From: Microbacterium foliorum
GTDB taxonomy: Bacteria > Actinomycetota > Actinomycetes > Actinomycetales > Microbacteriaceae
DNA: 64,000 nt
Reading direction: 5' to 3'
NCBI RefSeq assembly: GCF_003367705.1
Contig: NZ_CP031425.1
Location: 1,922,001 to 1,986,000, forward strand
Under the pieces are notes generated by a model. That model worked only from the letters and a program-made list of their open reading frames with translations. It did no database searches and was not told the origin of the DNA. The position numbers and the translations under genes are program-made. Below, piece after piece: positions 15,998-24,278 of this stretch. Positions within the stretch are counted from its first letter, which is position 1. Every line of letters begins with the position of its first letter.

Positions 15998-17707
15998 CTA
16001 CTTCTCCGCCGACTCCGCGATGCGCAGGTCGAGCGGCACCTCGATCGGGAACCCGCCGAACATCCGCCGGGTGGCGACGTCGGCGGCCTGGCGCACCGCC
16101 TCGGCTGCGGCCTCCGCCTGCTCCGCAGGAACATGGAGGATCACTTCGTCGTGCAGGAAGAACGCGAGGTGCGCGCGGGAGGAGAACATGCCGGATGCCG
16201 GCGCATGCCGCGCCGCCTCCGGGAGGTTCTGCAGTCGGTGTCTGATCTCGGCCAGCCAGATGAGAGACCACTCGGCGGCCGTGCCCTGCACGACGAAGTT
16301 GCGCGTGAACCTGCCCCAGTCCCTCGCACGGCGACGCGCCAGAGCGACATCGGCCGGGTCGGCATCGGCATCCGTCGCTCGCGCCTGCATGCCCTCCCAC
16401 TCGGTCGAGGGGCGCGGAGACGACCGTCCGAGCCAGGTCGAGACGACTCCCCCGTCCTCGCCTATCCGCGCCGCCTTGTCGACGTGCGCCATCGCCCGCG
16501 GGTACACCTTGCGCAGTCTCGGCACGAGCCGCCCGCTGTCCCCCGTCGTGGCGCCGTACATCGCACCGAGCACGGCGTACTTCGCCTCTTCCCGCGTCGC
16601 CACCGCCCCCGAGTCGACGACGCCGGCATAGAGGTCTTTCCCCTGTGCAGCTCGGGCCATCGCCCGATCGCCGGCCATCGCGGCCAGCATCCGCGGCTCG
16701 AGCTGCGCGACATCGGCGACGACCAGCGTCCATCCCTCATCCGCCCGCACCGCCGCACGCAGGTTCCTGGGCAGCTGGAGCGCTCCCCCGCCGGCCGATG
16801 CCCAGCGGCCCGTGACGACGCCGCCGGTGATGTAAATCGGACGGAACCGCCCCTCGTGCACCCACTCGGCGAGCCATGCCCATCCGTTGGCGCTCAGCAG
16901 ACGTGAGAGCTTCTTGTAGGCGAGCAACGGCTCGACGACGGCGTGGTCGTGCTGCGCGAGTTCCCACCGCCCGGTGGACTCGACCTGCACTCCCACCCGG
17001 TGCAGCGCCCTGAGCAGCTTCGGCTGGCTCTCGAGGTTCAGAGTCTCATCGCCGAGGATCGAGCGGATGCGCTCCCCCTGCGCGACCATGCGACTCGGGA
17101 GTCCGCCACCGGCCGGGCGTGCGCCGAGGATCTCGGTGAGGATCTCGTCGTGCGCGGCCTCGTTCCACGGCAGTCCGGCGACACGCATCTCCTCGGCGAT
17201 CAGTCCGCCCGCCGATTCCGCGGAGGCCAGCAGCGTCAGCCGACCGTCCGCCCCCGCGCGCAGGACGCGACGCTGCTCCCGGTACTGGTCCAGCAGATCC
17301 GTCACGGGGTCGTCGACATCGCCGCCGTCGGCGAGGTCGAACAGGGCCGGAGCCTCATCGACGGGGTCTCGGCGCACCCAGGCCGGAGACGGCGCCAGAG
17401 GCCGGGCCACCGTGTCCGTGTCGCGGAGGATCGCATGGCACAGCAGCAGGTCGTGCGAACGGCCGATCTGCACGCCGGCCGCCAGGAGGATCGGGTAGAT
17501 CTCGCGCGCGCTGCGGATGATCCATCGCGGTCGGGCATCGCGCTCTTGCCGTGCGACCCAGTCGGGCAGCTCCGCACCGGTCAAGACGGTGCGGCCTGTC
17601 TCGGCGTCGTCGGCGTCGAGTTCCACCGCGGCGTAGCGCGTCGCCCCACCCTCGGAGCCGAGCGCGACCAGGGCGATGCGGCGTTCGATCGACGGCCGGG
17701 AACTCAC
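15998..17707 (-). CDS. PolA-like bifunctional 3'-5' exonuclease/DNA polymerase
   Basis: A 569-residue family-A polymerase of the short actinobacterial type, separate from full-length PolA (about 900 residues). Polymerase motifs are visible: motif A as VVADVAQLEPRMLAAMAGD (usual DYSQIELR, so Asp and Glu are kept), motif B as EAKYAVLGAMYGATTG, and motif C as FLHDEVILHVP with the HDE triad. The N-terminal 170 residues correspond to a degenerate exonuclease region. Start is GTG at 17707. It lacks a 5' nuclease domain. A role in repair synthesis is likely but inferred. It follows the zinc-ribbon gene by 25 bases on the same strand. Confidence 0.88.
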   Translation of the reverse strand: MSSRPSIERRIALVALGSEGGATRYAAVELDADDAETGRTVLTGAELPDWVARQERDARPRWIIRSAREIYPILLAAGVQIGRSHDLLLCHAILRDTDTVARPLAPSPAWVRRDPVDEAPALFDLADGGDVDDPVTDLLDQYREQRRVLRAGADGRLTLLASAESAGGLIAEEMRVAGLPWNEAAHDEILTEILGARPAGGGLPSRMVAQGERIRSILGDETLNLESQPKLLRALHRVGVQVESTGRWELAQHDHAVVEPLLAYKKLSRLLSANGWAWLAEWVHEGRFRPIYITGGVVTGRWASAGGGALQLPRNLRAAVRADEGWTLVVADVAQLEPRMLAAMAGDRAMARAAQGKDLYAGVVDSGAVATREEAKYAVLGAMYGATTGDSGRLVPRLRKVYPRAMAHVDKAARIGEDGGVVSTWLGRSSPRPSTEWEGMQARATDADADPADVALARRRARDWGRFTRNFVVQGTAAEWSLIWLAEIRHRLQNLPEAARHAPASGMFSSRAHLAFFLHDEVILHVPAEQAEAAAEAVRQAADVATRRMFGGFPIEVPLDLRIAESAEK

Positions 17708-17732
17708 CGTCGACGTGCGCGCGGCGTGATGC

Positions 17733-18464
17733 TCACAGCCCGGTCTCGTAGGTGCGCACCAGGATGCAGCCGCACTCGGGGCACGACACGACGAGGTCGT
17801 CCGGCGCGTTGCGGATGTCGTTGATGTCGGTTCCCGGGAGCAGGATGCGGCATCCCTCGCAGGTGCCGCGGGTGAGCAGCGCCGCCCCCGCGCTGTTCGA
17901 AGCCCTGCGCGTGTACTCCGCGAGAAGCGGAGCGGGCACCGCTGCGGTCACGGCGTCGCGGTCACGTGCCAGCTGCGCGGCGAGGTCCGTCGCCGCCTGC
18001 ACGTCGGCCTTCGCCTGCGCGGTGAGCGCGGTGCCCTCCGCCGTGGTCGTGGCGAGCAGCGCCTGCTGCGCGGCGACAGCCGCATCCGCCTCCTCGACGC
18101 GGCCCATGAGGTCGAGCTCGATGTCCTCGAGATCGCTCTGACGACGGGTGAGGCTGGCGATCTCGTGTTCGAGCGCCTGCGCGTCCTTCGGGTTGGTCGA
18201 TGTGGCGAGACGCTCGACATCACGAGCACGGCGCTGCTCGACGAGCTTCACATCGGACTCCAGACGGGTGAGCTCCGTGCGCACATCGTCGCGGGTGCCG
18301 GTCAGCGCGGTCAGCTCACGCAGCTGCTCCTGGCGGATGGCGACGAGCTCGCCGATCCGAGCGCCCTGAGAGGGCTTGGTCCGCGCGCGCTCCGCCTGCG
18401 CGATGCGCCGGTCGAGATCGGCGACGTCGAGAAGGATGCGCTGGTGTTCGGGGCTCGCGTTCAC
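17733..18464 (-). CDS. C4-type zinc-ribbon protein with long coiled coil (DUF164/CdsZ-like)
   Basis: A 243-residue protein. Residues about 5-180 form heptad-rich helices (ILLDVADLDRRIAQAERAR through DLAAQLARDRDAV). The C-terminus carries CEGCRILLP and CPECGCILV, the four cysteines of a zinc ribbon. This arrangement is that of the conserved bacterial zinc-ribbon/coiled-coil family, whose helicobacter relative CdsZ may act in nucleic-acid transactions; the actual role is uncertain. Start is GTG at 18464. The gene is probably in one transcript with the PolA-like gene 25 bases downstream and with ychJ 33 bases upstream. Confidence 0.9.
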   Translation of the reverse strand: MNASPEHQRILLDVADLDRRIAQAERARTKPSQGARIGELVAIRQEQLRELTALTGTRDDVRTELTRLESDVKLVEQRRARDVERLATSTNPKDAQALEHEIASLTRRQSDLEDIELDLMGRVEEADAAVAAQQALLATTTAEGTALTAQAKADVQAATDLAAQLARDRDAVTAAVPAPLLAEYTRRASNSAGAALLTRGTCEGCRILLPGTDINDIRNAPDDLVVSCPECGCILVRTYETGL

Positions 18465-18497
18465 GCTCTCAAATCTAGTCGCTGACGGAGCAGCCCA

Positions 18498-18920
18498 TCA
18501 CCCGATCCGGCCGTCGAGGTACAGCCAGCGGGAGTCGTCGCGGACGAAGCGGCTGCGCTCCCGCAGCGAACCGCGCTCGTCGCCCTCCCGCCAGAACGCC
18601 TCGAACTCGACGACGCCCTCACGGTCGAAGGGTCCGCCGCCGACACGTTCGACGATCAGCAGACGACGCCAGACGAGGTCGGGATCGAGATCGACCTCGG
18701 CCGGTCTCGTCGACGGATGCCAGCTGGCTCGCAGGTACTCGGTGTCGTGCAGCGCGAACGCCGTGTACCGCGAACGCATCAGCCGCTCCGCCGTGGGTGC
18801 CGGGGCGCCGCGGAGCAGAGGCCCGCAGCATCCGCCGAACACGTCGCCCGAGCCGCACGGGCATCGGGCGGCACTATCGGGGATGCGGGCATCGCGCGCC
18901 ATGCTCTCCGCCGGTGTCAT
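18498..18920 (-). CDS. YchJ family SEC-C motif protein
   Basis: A 140-residue UPF0225/YchJ protein. CPCGSGDVFGGCCGPLL at about 19-35 is the SEC-C zinc-binding motif, followed by an NTF2-like domain with LMRSRYTAFALHDTEYLRAS and VVEFEAFWRE. The function is unknown. The ATG at 18920 is chosen because the family begins shortly before the SEC-C motif; upstream sequence in the frame overlaps the divergent reductase gene. Only 22 bases separate the two divergent starts, so their promoters overlap coding sequence or the transcripts are leaderless. Confidence 0.88.
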   Translation of the reverse strand: MTPAESMARDARIPDSAARCPCGSGDVFGGCCGPLLRGAPAPTAERLMRSRYTAFALHDTEYLRASWHPSTRPAEVDLDPDLVWRRLLIVERVGGGPFDREGVVEFEAFWREGDERGSLRERSRFVRDDSRWLYLDGRIG

Positions 18921-18942
18921 CGCTCCAGCGTACGCTGACGGC

Positions 18943-19782
18943 ATGACGGCACTCGCGCACTTCACCGCACACAACGGCTTCACCCTCCCGGCCCTCGGGC
19001 TCGGCACCTACGCGCTCGACGGCGACGCCGGAGCGGATGCCGTCGCCGGCGCGATCGGAGCGGGCTACCGCCTGATCGACTCGGCCTTCAACTACGAGAA
19101 CGAAGGGTCCGTCGGGCGCGGTGTCCGCGCATCGGGCGTCGAGACATCAGAGCTGATCGTGACCACCAAGCTCCCCGGCAGACACCACCGGCGCGAGAAG
19201 GCGCGCACGAGCATCGAGGAGAGCCGCTCGCGACTGGGCGTCGACGCGATCGATCTGCACCTCATCCACTGGCCGAACCCGCACCAGGACGAATACCTGC
19301 AGGCCTGGGAGGCGCTGGTCGAGGCGCAGCAGCGAGGCACGGTGCGCCAGATCGGCGTGTCGAACTTCCTGCCGGAGCATCTCGAACGCATCGAGCGCGA
19401 GACCGGCGTGCGGCCGGTCGTCAATCAGATCGAGGTGCACCCGTACTTCCCTCAGGACGAGCAGCTGGCGTACCACCGCGAGCACGGGATCCTCACCGAG
19501 GCGTGGAGCCCGCTGGGTCGGGCGAAGGAACTGCTGCAGGAGCGGATCATCGGCGAGGTCGCCGCCGCGCACGGCATCTCCCCGGCGCAGACGGTGCTGG
19601 CCTGGCATGTGGCGCGCGAGACGGTGGCGATCCCCAAGGCCTCGTCACTCGCGCACCAGCAGTCGAACCTCGAGGCGGGCGCGGTGTCGCTGACCGCCGA
19701 CGAGGTCGCGGCGATCACCACTCTCGGACGCGCGGACGGTCGCCTGTTCGACGCCGATCCGGCGACCCACGAGGAGTCCTGA
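18943..19782 (+). CDS. Aldo/keto reductase
   Basis: A 279-residue NADPH-dependent oxidoreductase with a TIM-barrel fold. The catalytic tetrad is visible: Asp in YRLIDSAFNYENE, Tyr in the same motif, Lys in VTTKLPG and His in DLHLIHWPNP. Later blocks IGVSNFLPEHLERI, VNQIEVHPYFPQ and the NADP-binding AIPKASSLAHQQSN near 230-244 match the AKR5-like (2,5-diketo-gluconate reductase type) subgroup. The substrate cannot be read from sequence. It is divergent from ychJ and 25 bases upstream of the methyltransferase-like gene. Confidence 0.93.
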   Translation: MTALAHFTAHNGFTLPALGLGTYALDGDAGADAVAGAIGAGYRLIDSAFNYENEGSVGRGVRASGVETSELIVTTKLPGRHHRREKARTSIEESRSRLGVDAIDLHLIHWPNPHQDEYLQAWEALVEAQQRGTVRQIGVSNFLPEHLERIERETGVRPVVNQIEVHPYFPQDEQLAYHREHGILTEAWSPLGRAKELLQERIIGEVAAAHGISPAQTVLAWHVARETVAIPKASSLAHQQSNLEAGAVSLTADEVAAITTLGRADGRLFDADPATHEES

Positions 19783-19807
19783 GCCGCACGTTCGTAGACT
19801 GGCGGGC

Positions 19808-20740
19808 ATGCCCGTCATCGCTGGGATCCGCATCACTCCGATCACGGCACGGGTGTACTTCGCCGTCCAGGCGCTGTGCGGTGCACTGTGGTGGGTGACC
19901 GTGGCGCTGTCCGCAGAGGTGCGCGACGCGACGCTCGGCGCACTCCCCGCTCCCGTCATCGCCGCGTTCGACATCCCGCTCTTCGTCGTCGGCTCGGCGC
20001 TGGCCGCCACCGGTGTGCGCTGGGCACTGTGGGTGGTCACGCCATGGACGGTGCTGGTCGCCGTCGGGATGGCCGTCTACGCGACGGCGACCACGCTCGC
20101 CGGCTGGGGCGCCCTGCTCATGGCGGTCGCCGCCGGCGCCAGCATCGCCGCAGCGATCGTCGTCCTGTGCGGGCGCGCACCGGTCGAGTGGATCGTGACC
20201 GGTCCCTTCGCGTTCCGCACCGCCGAACGCGTCGGCACCCGTGGCCTGCTCGCACGCACCGGCCGACAGACTCTGGCGTTCTGGGGCACCTTCCTCATTC
20301 TCGTACCCGTCATCGCGGCGGCGGTCGAAGCGCGGTGGGGCCTGCGCATCGACGTTCCCCCGGCCGTGCACATCGCAGGCGGTGCGCTGCTGGTCGTGGC
20401 CACGATGCTCGGGGTGTGGTCGGCGGTGTCGATGTCGGTCCACGGCGAGGGAACGCCGCTGCCGTCGCAGATGGCTCGGCGACTGGTGATCACCGGGCCA
20501 TACCGGTACGTGCGCAATCCCATGGCCGTCGCCGGGATCGCACAGGGGGTCGCCGTCGGGATGCTGCTGGGCTCATGGATGGTCGTGGCGTACTCGCTCG
20601 TCGGCTCGCTGCTGTGGAACACCCTCGTGCGACCGCTCGAGGAGGCCGACCTCGAGCAGCGCTTCGGCGCCGAGTTCGTCGCCTATCGCGACCGCGTCAC
20701 CTGCTGGATCCCTGCCTCGCCCGTCGTCCGACAGGTCTGA
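19808..20740 (+). CDS. Isoprenylcysteine/phospholipid methyltransferase-like membrane protein
   Basis: A 310-residue integral membrane protein with about eight hydrophobic segments. The C-terminal part carries LVITGPYRYVRNPMAVAGIA and a later ERFGAEFVAYRDRV-like stretch (EQRFGAEFVAYRDRVTCWIP), the two hallmarks of the ICMT/PEMT-like family that uses S-adenosylmethionine at the membrane. The N-terminal half (about 1-160) is an additional membrane domain without a family I recognise. Its substrate is unknown, lipid or small molecule. It follows the aldo/keto reductase by 25 bases on the same strand and is convergent with the epimerase gene. Confidence 0.8.
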   Translation: MPVIAGIRITPITARVYFAVQALCGALWWVTVALSAEVRDATLGALPAPVIAAFDIPLFVVGSALAATGVRWALWVVTPWTVLVAVGMAVYATATTLAGWGALLMAVAAGASIAAAIVVLCGRAPVEWIVTGPFAFRTAERVGTRGLLARTGRQTLAFWGTFLILVPVIAAAVEARWGLRIDVPPAVHIAGGALLVVATMLGVWSAVSMSVHGEGTPLPSQMARRLVITGPYRYVRNPMAVAGIAQGVAVGMLLGSWMVVAYSLVGSLLWNTLVRPLEEADLEQRFGAEFVAYRDRVTCWIPASPVVRQV

Positions 20741-20756
20741 ACATGCGTCGCGCCTC

Positions 20757-21647
20757 TCAGAGCGCGGAGTCGACCGCCTGCCGCGCCGTGCGGTGCGTGA
20801 ACTCGAACCCCGACCCCTCCAGCGCGGTCGGTCGCACGTCGGCATCGGAGAGCAGCAGCGAGTCGGCGGCCTCCCTGCTCAGCGCCAGCCGCAGAGCGAA
20901 GGAAGGGGCGGGCACCCAGAACGGCCGGCGCATCTTCTCGGCCAGCGCCCGGCCGATGTCGTTCGCCGAGGCCCGCGTGGGTCCGGTGAAGTTCACGGGG
21001 CCTTCGAGGCCCGCGTCGATCACGTGGCGGATGCCGCGGACCTCGTCGTCGAGCGAGATCCAGGGCCAGATCTGACGACCGGGACCGATCGGACCCGCGA
21101 GTCCGAACCGAGTGAGCTGGATCAGCGGCTTCAGCACCCCGCGCCGGTGAATGATCGGCGCCGTGCGCAGCAGCGACACCGTCGTGTGCTCCCCCGCCCG
21201 ACGCGCCTCCTGCTCCCAGCGCACGCAGAGCTGAGCGAGGAAGGTGTCGCCGGGCAGCGAGTCCTCGGTCAGCGTCTCGCCCGGTGCAGAACCGTAGTAG
21301 CCGACCGCCGAGGCCGAGACGAACGCCGGTGCCGCGTCTCTGAGCGTGCGCACGGCCGTCGCGATCGTGCGCGTCGTCGTCAGCCGGGATTCGACGAGTT
21401 CTCGCCGATAGCCCCGCGTCCAGGGAAGCCGCCCGACGCTGGCGCCGCCCAGTGCGACCACGGCATCCGCTCCGGCGAGCACATCGGGATCGAGTTCACG
21501 CTCGCCCGGCGCCCACTGCACCTCGGTGGGCACCCGGGGCGCTCGCCGCACCAGCGTCGTCACGTCGATGCCGTCGGCTCTCAGCGACGACGCGAGTGCC
21601 GTGCCGATCAGGCCCGATGCTCCGCTGATCACGATGCGCTGCGCCAT
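20757..21647 (-). CDS. TIGR01777 family NAD(P)-binding epimerase-like protein
   Basis: A 296-residue extended short-chain dehydrogenase. IVISGASGLIGTALASSLRA at residues 4-23 is the Rossmann NAD(P) loop. FVSASAVGYYGSAPGETLTE holds the catalytic YYG(S) typical of TIGR01777, with VVALGGASVGRLPW before it and a C-terminal DUF1731 region (RPTALEGSGFEFTH). The family relates to SulA/YfcH, and its physiological substrate is unknown. It stands alone, convergent with the methyltransferase-like gene 16 bases away. Confidence 0.92.
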   Translation of the reverse strand: MAQRIVISGASGLIGTALASSLRADGIDVTTLVRRAPRVPTEVQWAPGERELDPDVLAGADAVVALGGASVGRLPWTRGYRRELVESRLTTTRTIATAVRTLRDAAPAFVSASAVGYYGSAPGETLTEDSLPGDTFLAQLCVRWEQEARRAGEHTTVSLLRTAPIIHRRGVLKPLIQLTRFGLAGPIGPGRQIWPWISLDDEVRGIRHVIDAGLEGPVNFTGPTRASANDIGRALAEKMRRPFWVPAPSFALRLALSREAADSLLLSDADVRPTALEGSGFEFTHRTARQAVDSAL

Positions 21648-21746
21648 GCGAGCTCCCCTGTCCGACTGCCGTCGACGGCCGTCCCCGAGATTCTGTCATG
21701 TCGGCTCGGCTTCGGCGATGTCCGCGCCCCCGCGTAGGTTCCGATC

Positions 21747-22574
21747 GTGCCTGATTCCGTGCCGACGTGGTGGGCGAGACGTCAGTTCTCGCGCGGACTC
21801 GACGTGCCCTATGAGAAGGGCACCTATCGCGCCGGGTGGGCCGCCTACCCTGAACTGATCCGTCAGTATCATCCCGAGCTCAACCATGGCATCGCGCTCT
21901 CGCAGGTGCCTCTCGCCGCCGATGTGCTGCTGTGCTGGGAGTGCCGGGTCGGTCATCGCTTCGCCGCGACCCCCACCGAGCAGCGCGAGCGGCCGGGGCG
22001 GGTGCGACGCCGGTCCGCCTGGTGCCCGGAGTGCTCGTCGCTCGCGCGACCCCAGCCGGTGATCCTCGATGAAGCCCGTGCGATTCCGCGTCGGACGCGC
22101 ACGCCGTCGCCGCTGTGCGGCAAGACACCCGATCTCCCCGTCGGCGAGGCGTTCGCGAGCGTGTGCGCCCCCGCCCCGGCCTCGGCATCCGAAGCGAGGC
22201 TCCGCGCAGCGCTGCATGAGCGTCTCACCTTCGCCGCCGGTGTCAACGCGGTGAAGGTGTCGCGCCCGTTCTTCCGGCACACCGAGGTCTGGCCCGACAT
22301 CCTCCTGCCCGAACTGCGGGTCGCCGTCGAATACGACACCGTGGGGCGCCACGGTCTCGAGCACGTCGGACGACGGCAGGAGGCCGACGAGCGCAAGGAC
22401 CGAGCGCTCCGCGCCGCGGGCTGGGAGGTCATCCGCATCCGCACCGGGGCCTTGGAGCCGATCGGGCCGCACGATCTGCAGATGTCGGCCGTCGGCAGCC
22501 GCGGCGTCGATCGGATCCTCGACGCGCTCCGAGAGATCCGAGGGGCGCTGCTCGTCGACGCGTACCTCCGCTGA
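21747..22574 (+). CDS. Zinc-ribbon protein with VSR/DUF559-like nuclease fold
   Basis: A 275-residue two-part protein. Residues about 60-105 form a probable zinc ribbon: LLCWECRVGHRFAATP and WCPECSS, with the RVGH.F pattern of the zinc-ribbon domain found in some endonuclease-like proteins (PF14311 type). Residues about 150-255 resemble the VSR/DUF559 restriction-like fold: SEARLRAALHERL, then WPDILLPELRVAVEYDTVGR, a following His, DERKDRALRAAGWEVIRIRTG. In the PD-(D/E)xK core the usual E-x-K is E-Y-D, as in VSR-like members. It probably binds or cuts nucleic acid (inference). It stands alone with no methylase nearby. Confidence 0.7.
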   Translation: MPDSVPTWWARRQFSRGLDVPYEKGTYRAGWAAYPELIRQYHPELNHGIALSQVPLAADVLLCWECRVGHRFAATPTEQRERPGRVRRRSAWCPECSSLARPQPVILDEARAIPRRTRTPSPLCGKTPDLPVGEAFASVCAPAPASASEARLRAALHERLTFAAGVNAVKVSRPFFRHTEVWPDILLPELRVAVEYDTVGRHGLEHVGRRQEADERKDRALRAAGWEVIRIRTGALEPIGPHDLQMSAVGSRGVDRILDALREIRGALLVDAYLR

Positions 22575-22618
22575 CAGAACGTGTCGGGCTGTCGGTGTGC
22601 GGCTCCGCCGGGGCGTGC

Positions 22619-23020
22619 TCAGTCGAGAAGGCCGCCGAGCGCGTCGTCGGCCGATCGGTCGTCGGTCTGCGCGACCGCGGCATCCCACTCGGAGCGGAGG
22701 AAGCGGGCCTCACCCGCCGCGACGATCTGCGCGTTGTCATTCGGCCCCACCTCCGGACGCATCGTCAGCCCGTCGACCATGAGGCTGGGGATGCTCCGTC
22801 TGATGCACTCGATGCTGCCGCGCACCAGCAGATCGGCGGTCTGCTCCGGTGTCGTCGCCGCGCCGATCACGGCGTCGTCGTGCGCGATGATCACCGCCTG
22901 CCAGATCGGTGTGCGGGCCTCCGGGTCGAGCGTGTACTGCATCAGCCCCTGCGGTGCCGCCTCGACCACGACGATGATCTCTCCTACGACGGGCTGTTCG
23001 CCCTGTTCGTATCCACCCAT
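22619..23020 (-). CDS. Unknown small protein
   Basis: A 133-residue soluble protein that I do not recognise. It begins MGGYEQGEQPVVGEIIVVVE and ends ADDALGGLLD. It has an alternation of hydrophobic strands and helices and no membrane segment or metal motif. GEIIVVVEAAPQGLMQYTLD and WQAVIIAHDDAVIGAATTPE suggest an alpha/beta fold. Codon use fits a real gene. It is convergent with the zinc-ribbon protein gene and divergent from the AAA ATPase, whose start is 134 bases away, so it may share a control region with the ATPase. Confidence 0.6.
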   Translation of the reverse strand: MGGYEQGEQPVVGEIIVVVEAAPQGLMQYTLDPEARTPIWQAVIIAHDDAVIGAATTPEQTADLLVRGSIECIRRSIPSLMVDGLTMRPEVGPNDNAQIVAAGEARFLRSEWDAAVAQTDDRSADDALGGLLD

Positions 23021-23118
23021 GCCCCAGTTCCCCTGACCCGAGCGTCCCCACGCCCGTCATGCGCTCAGGCTACTGCCGAAACTGCTCCGCCGATCGCCTT
23101 ACGGTCGGCGGATCTCAA

Positions 23119-23134
23119 CCGATATATACATCGG
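23119..23134. promoter_or_regulatory. Inverted repeat upstream of the AAA ATPase gene
   Basis: CCGAT-ATATAC-ATCGG is a 5-bp inverted repeat around an AT-rich centre, 20 bases before the AAA ATPase start and overlapping a possible -10. A GC-rich inverted repeat CCGCCGA...TCGGCGG lies just before it at about 23091-23114. Together they look like a control region, but the binding protein is unknown. Confidence 0.35.
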
Positions 23135-23153
23135 GGAGCAAAGGAGGAGGACT

Positions 23154-24242
23154 GTGACCAGCACCTACATCGAGGCGGGTGGGCACGTGCGCGTCTACGA
23201 CGACAGCGTGCGCACGCACCTGGAGTTCCCCCTCGGCACGTACCGGGTGCACTTCACCTCGAAAGAGGGATTCAGCCTCATCAAGATCGAGGATCTGACC
23301 GTCGGCACCGAGCGGGTCTACGGCGGCCGCGACAGGAAGGTCGACAAGATCTTCCGCTCCTACGCGCTCAGCGACCGCAGTCTCGGGGTGATGCTCTCGG
23401 GTGACAAGGGAATAGGCAAGACGCTCTTCCTGCGCATGGTGGCCGAGGAGGCCAGAGACCTCTGCCTGCCGGTGGTGATCGTCTCGGAGGACAACGACGG
23501 CATCGTCGAGTTCCTGGAGAGCCTCGACGAATGCCTCATCATCTTCGACGAGTTCGAGAAGACGTTCCCCGCCGGTCGTCGCGGATCCGGCGACGGCATG
23601 AACCGTCAGAATCAGTTCCTGCCGTTGTTCGACGGGCTCTCCTCGGTCAAGCGCCTCTACTGCGTCACGGTGAACGACATCGCCGATGTCAGCACCTACA
23701 TCGTCAATCGACCCGGCCGGTTCCACTACCACATGAGGTTCGAGTACCCGGGTCCCGACGAGGTGCGCCAGTACCTCATCGACCAGGCGCCGCGGGCCCA
23801 CCGCGACGAGATCGAGAACGTCGCCCTGTTCTCGCGACGCGCCCGGTTGAACTACGACCACCTGCGGGCGATCGCCTTCGAGCTCGATCAGCCGGACACT
23901 CTCTTCGCCGAGGTCGTGGAGGACCTCAACATCAAGGCGGTGGAACCGAGCACCTACCGCATCGAGGCCCGGTTCCCCGACGGCACGGTGTGGGCGGAGG
24001 AGGTCGAGATGAACCTCTTCGAACGCGGAGATGTCGGGCGCACGTTCGAACTCCGGAATGCGAACCGCTCGATCTTCGCCACCTTCGTACCGCGGGACCT
24101 CATCTTCGAGGCGGACGGCGGCATCTTCGTGCCGATCCACAAGCTCGACCTGATCGACGATGAGGACGAGCAGCCCGAGGTCTACCCGACGACGGTCGCG
24201 CTGATGCTCGTGGGGCAGCCGACCTACGGATTCGGATTCTGA
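23154..24242 (+). CDS. Orphan AAA-type ATPase
   Basis: A 362-residue single-AAA-module protein. Walker A is GDKGIGKT at 83-90, Walker B is LIIFDEFE at 128-135, and the second region of homology ends NRPGRF at 185-190, as in FtsH-class AAA proteins. The first 75 residues and the region after about 255 (YRIEARFPDGTVWAEEVEM and following) are beta-rich domains I do not recognise. The GTG start is preceded by an unusually strong Shine-Dalgarno, AAGGAGGAGG at 23141-23150, which suggests high expression. There is no partner gene on the same strand. Proteins of this look are often phage-like or remodelling ATPases, but the role here is unknown. Confidence 0.75.
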   Translation: MTSTYIEAGGHVRVYDDSVRTHLEFPLGTYRVHFTSKEGFSLIKIEDLTVGTERVYGGRDRKVDKIFRSYALSDRSLGVMLSGDKGIGKTLFLRMVAEEARDLCLPVVIVSEDNDGIVEFLESLDECLIIFDEFEKTFPAGRRGSGDGMNRQNQFLPLFDGLSSVKRLYCVTVNDIADVSTYIVNRPGRFHYHMRFEYPGPDEVRQYLIDQAPRAHRDEIENVALFSRRARLNYDHLRAIAFELDQPDTLFAEVVEDLNIKAVEPSTYRIEARFPDGTVWAEEVEMNLFERGDVGRTFELRNANRSIFATFVPRDLIFEADGGIFVPIHKLDLIDDEDEQPEVYPTTVALMLVGQPTYGFGF

Positions 24243-24278
24243 TCGTCACCCGCTCCGGAGACCGGACGCGAGCGACGC

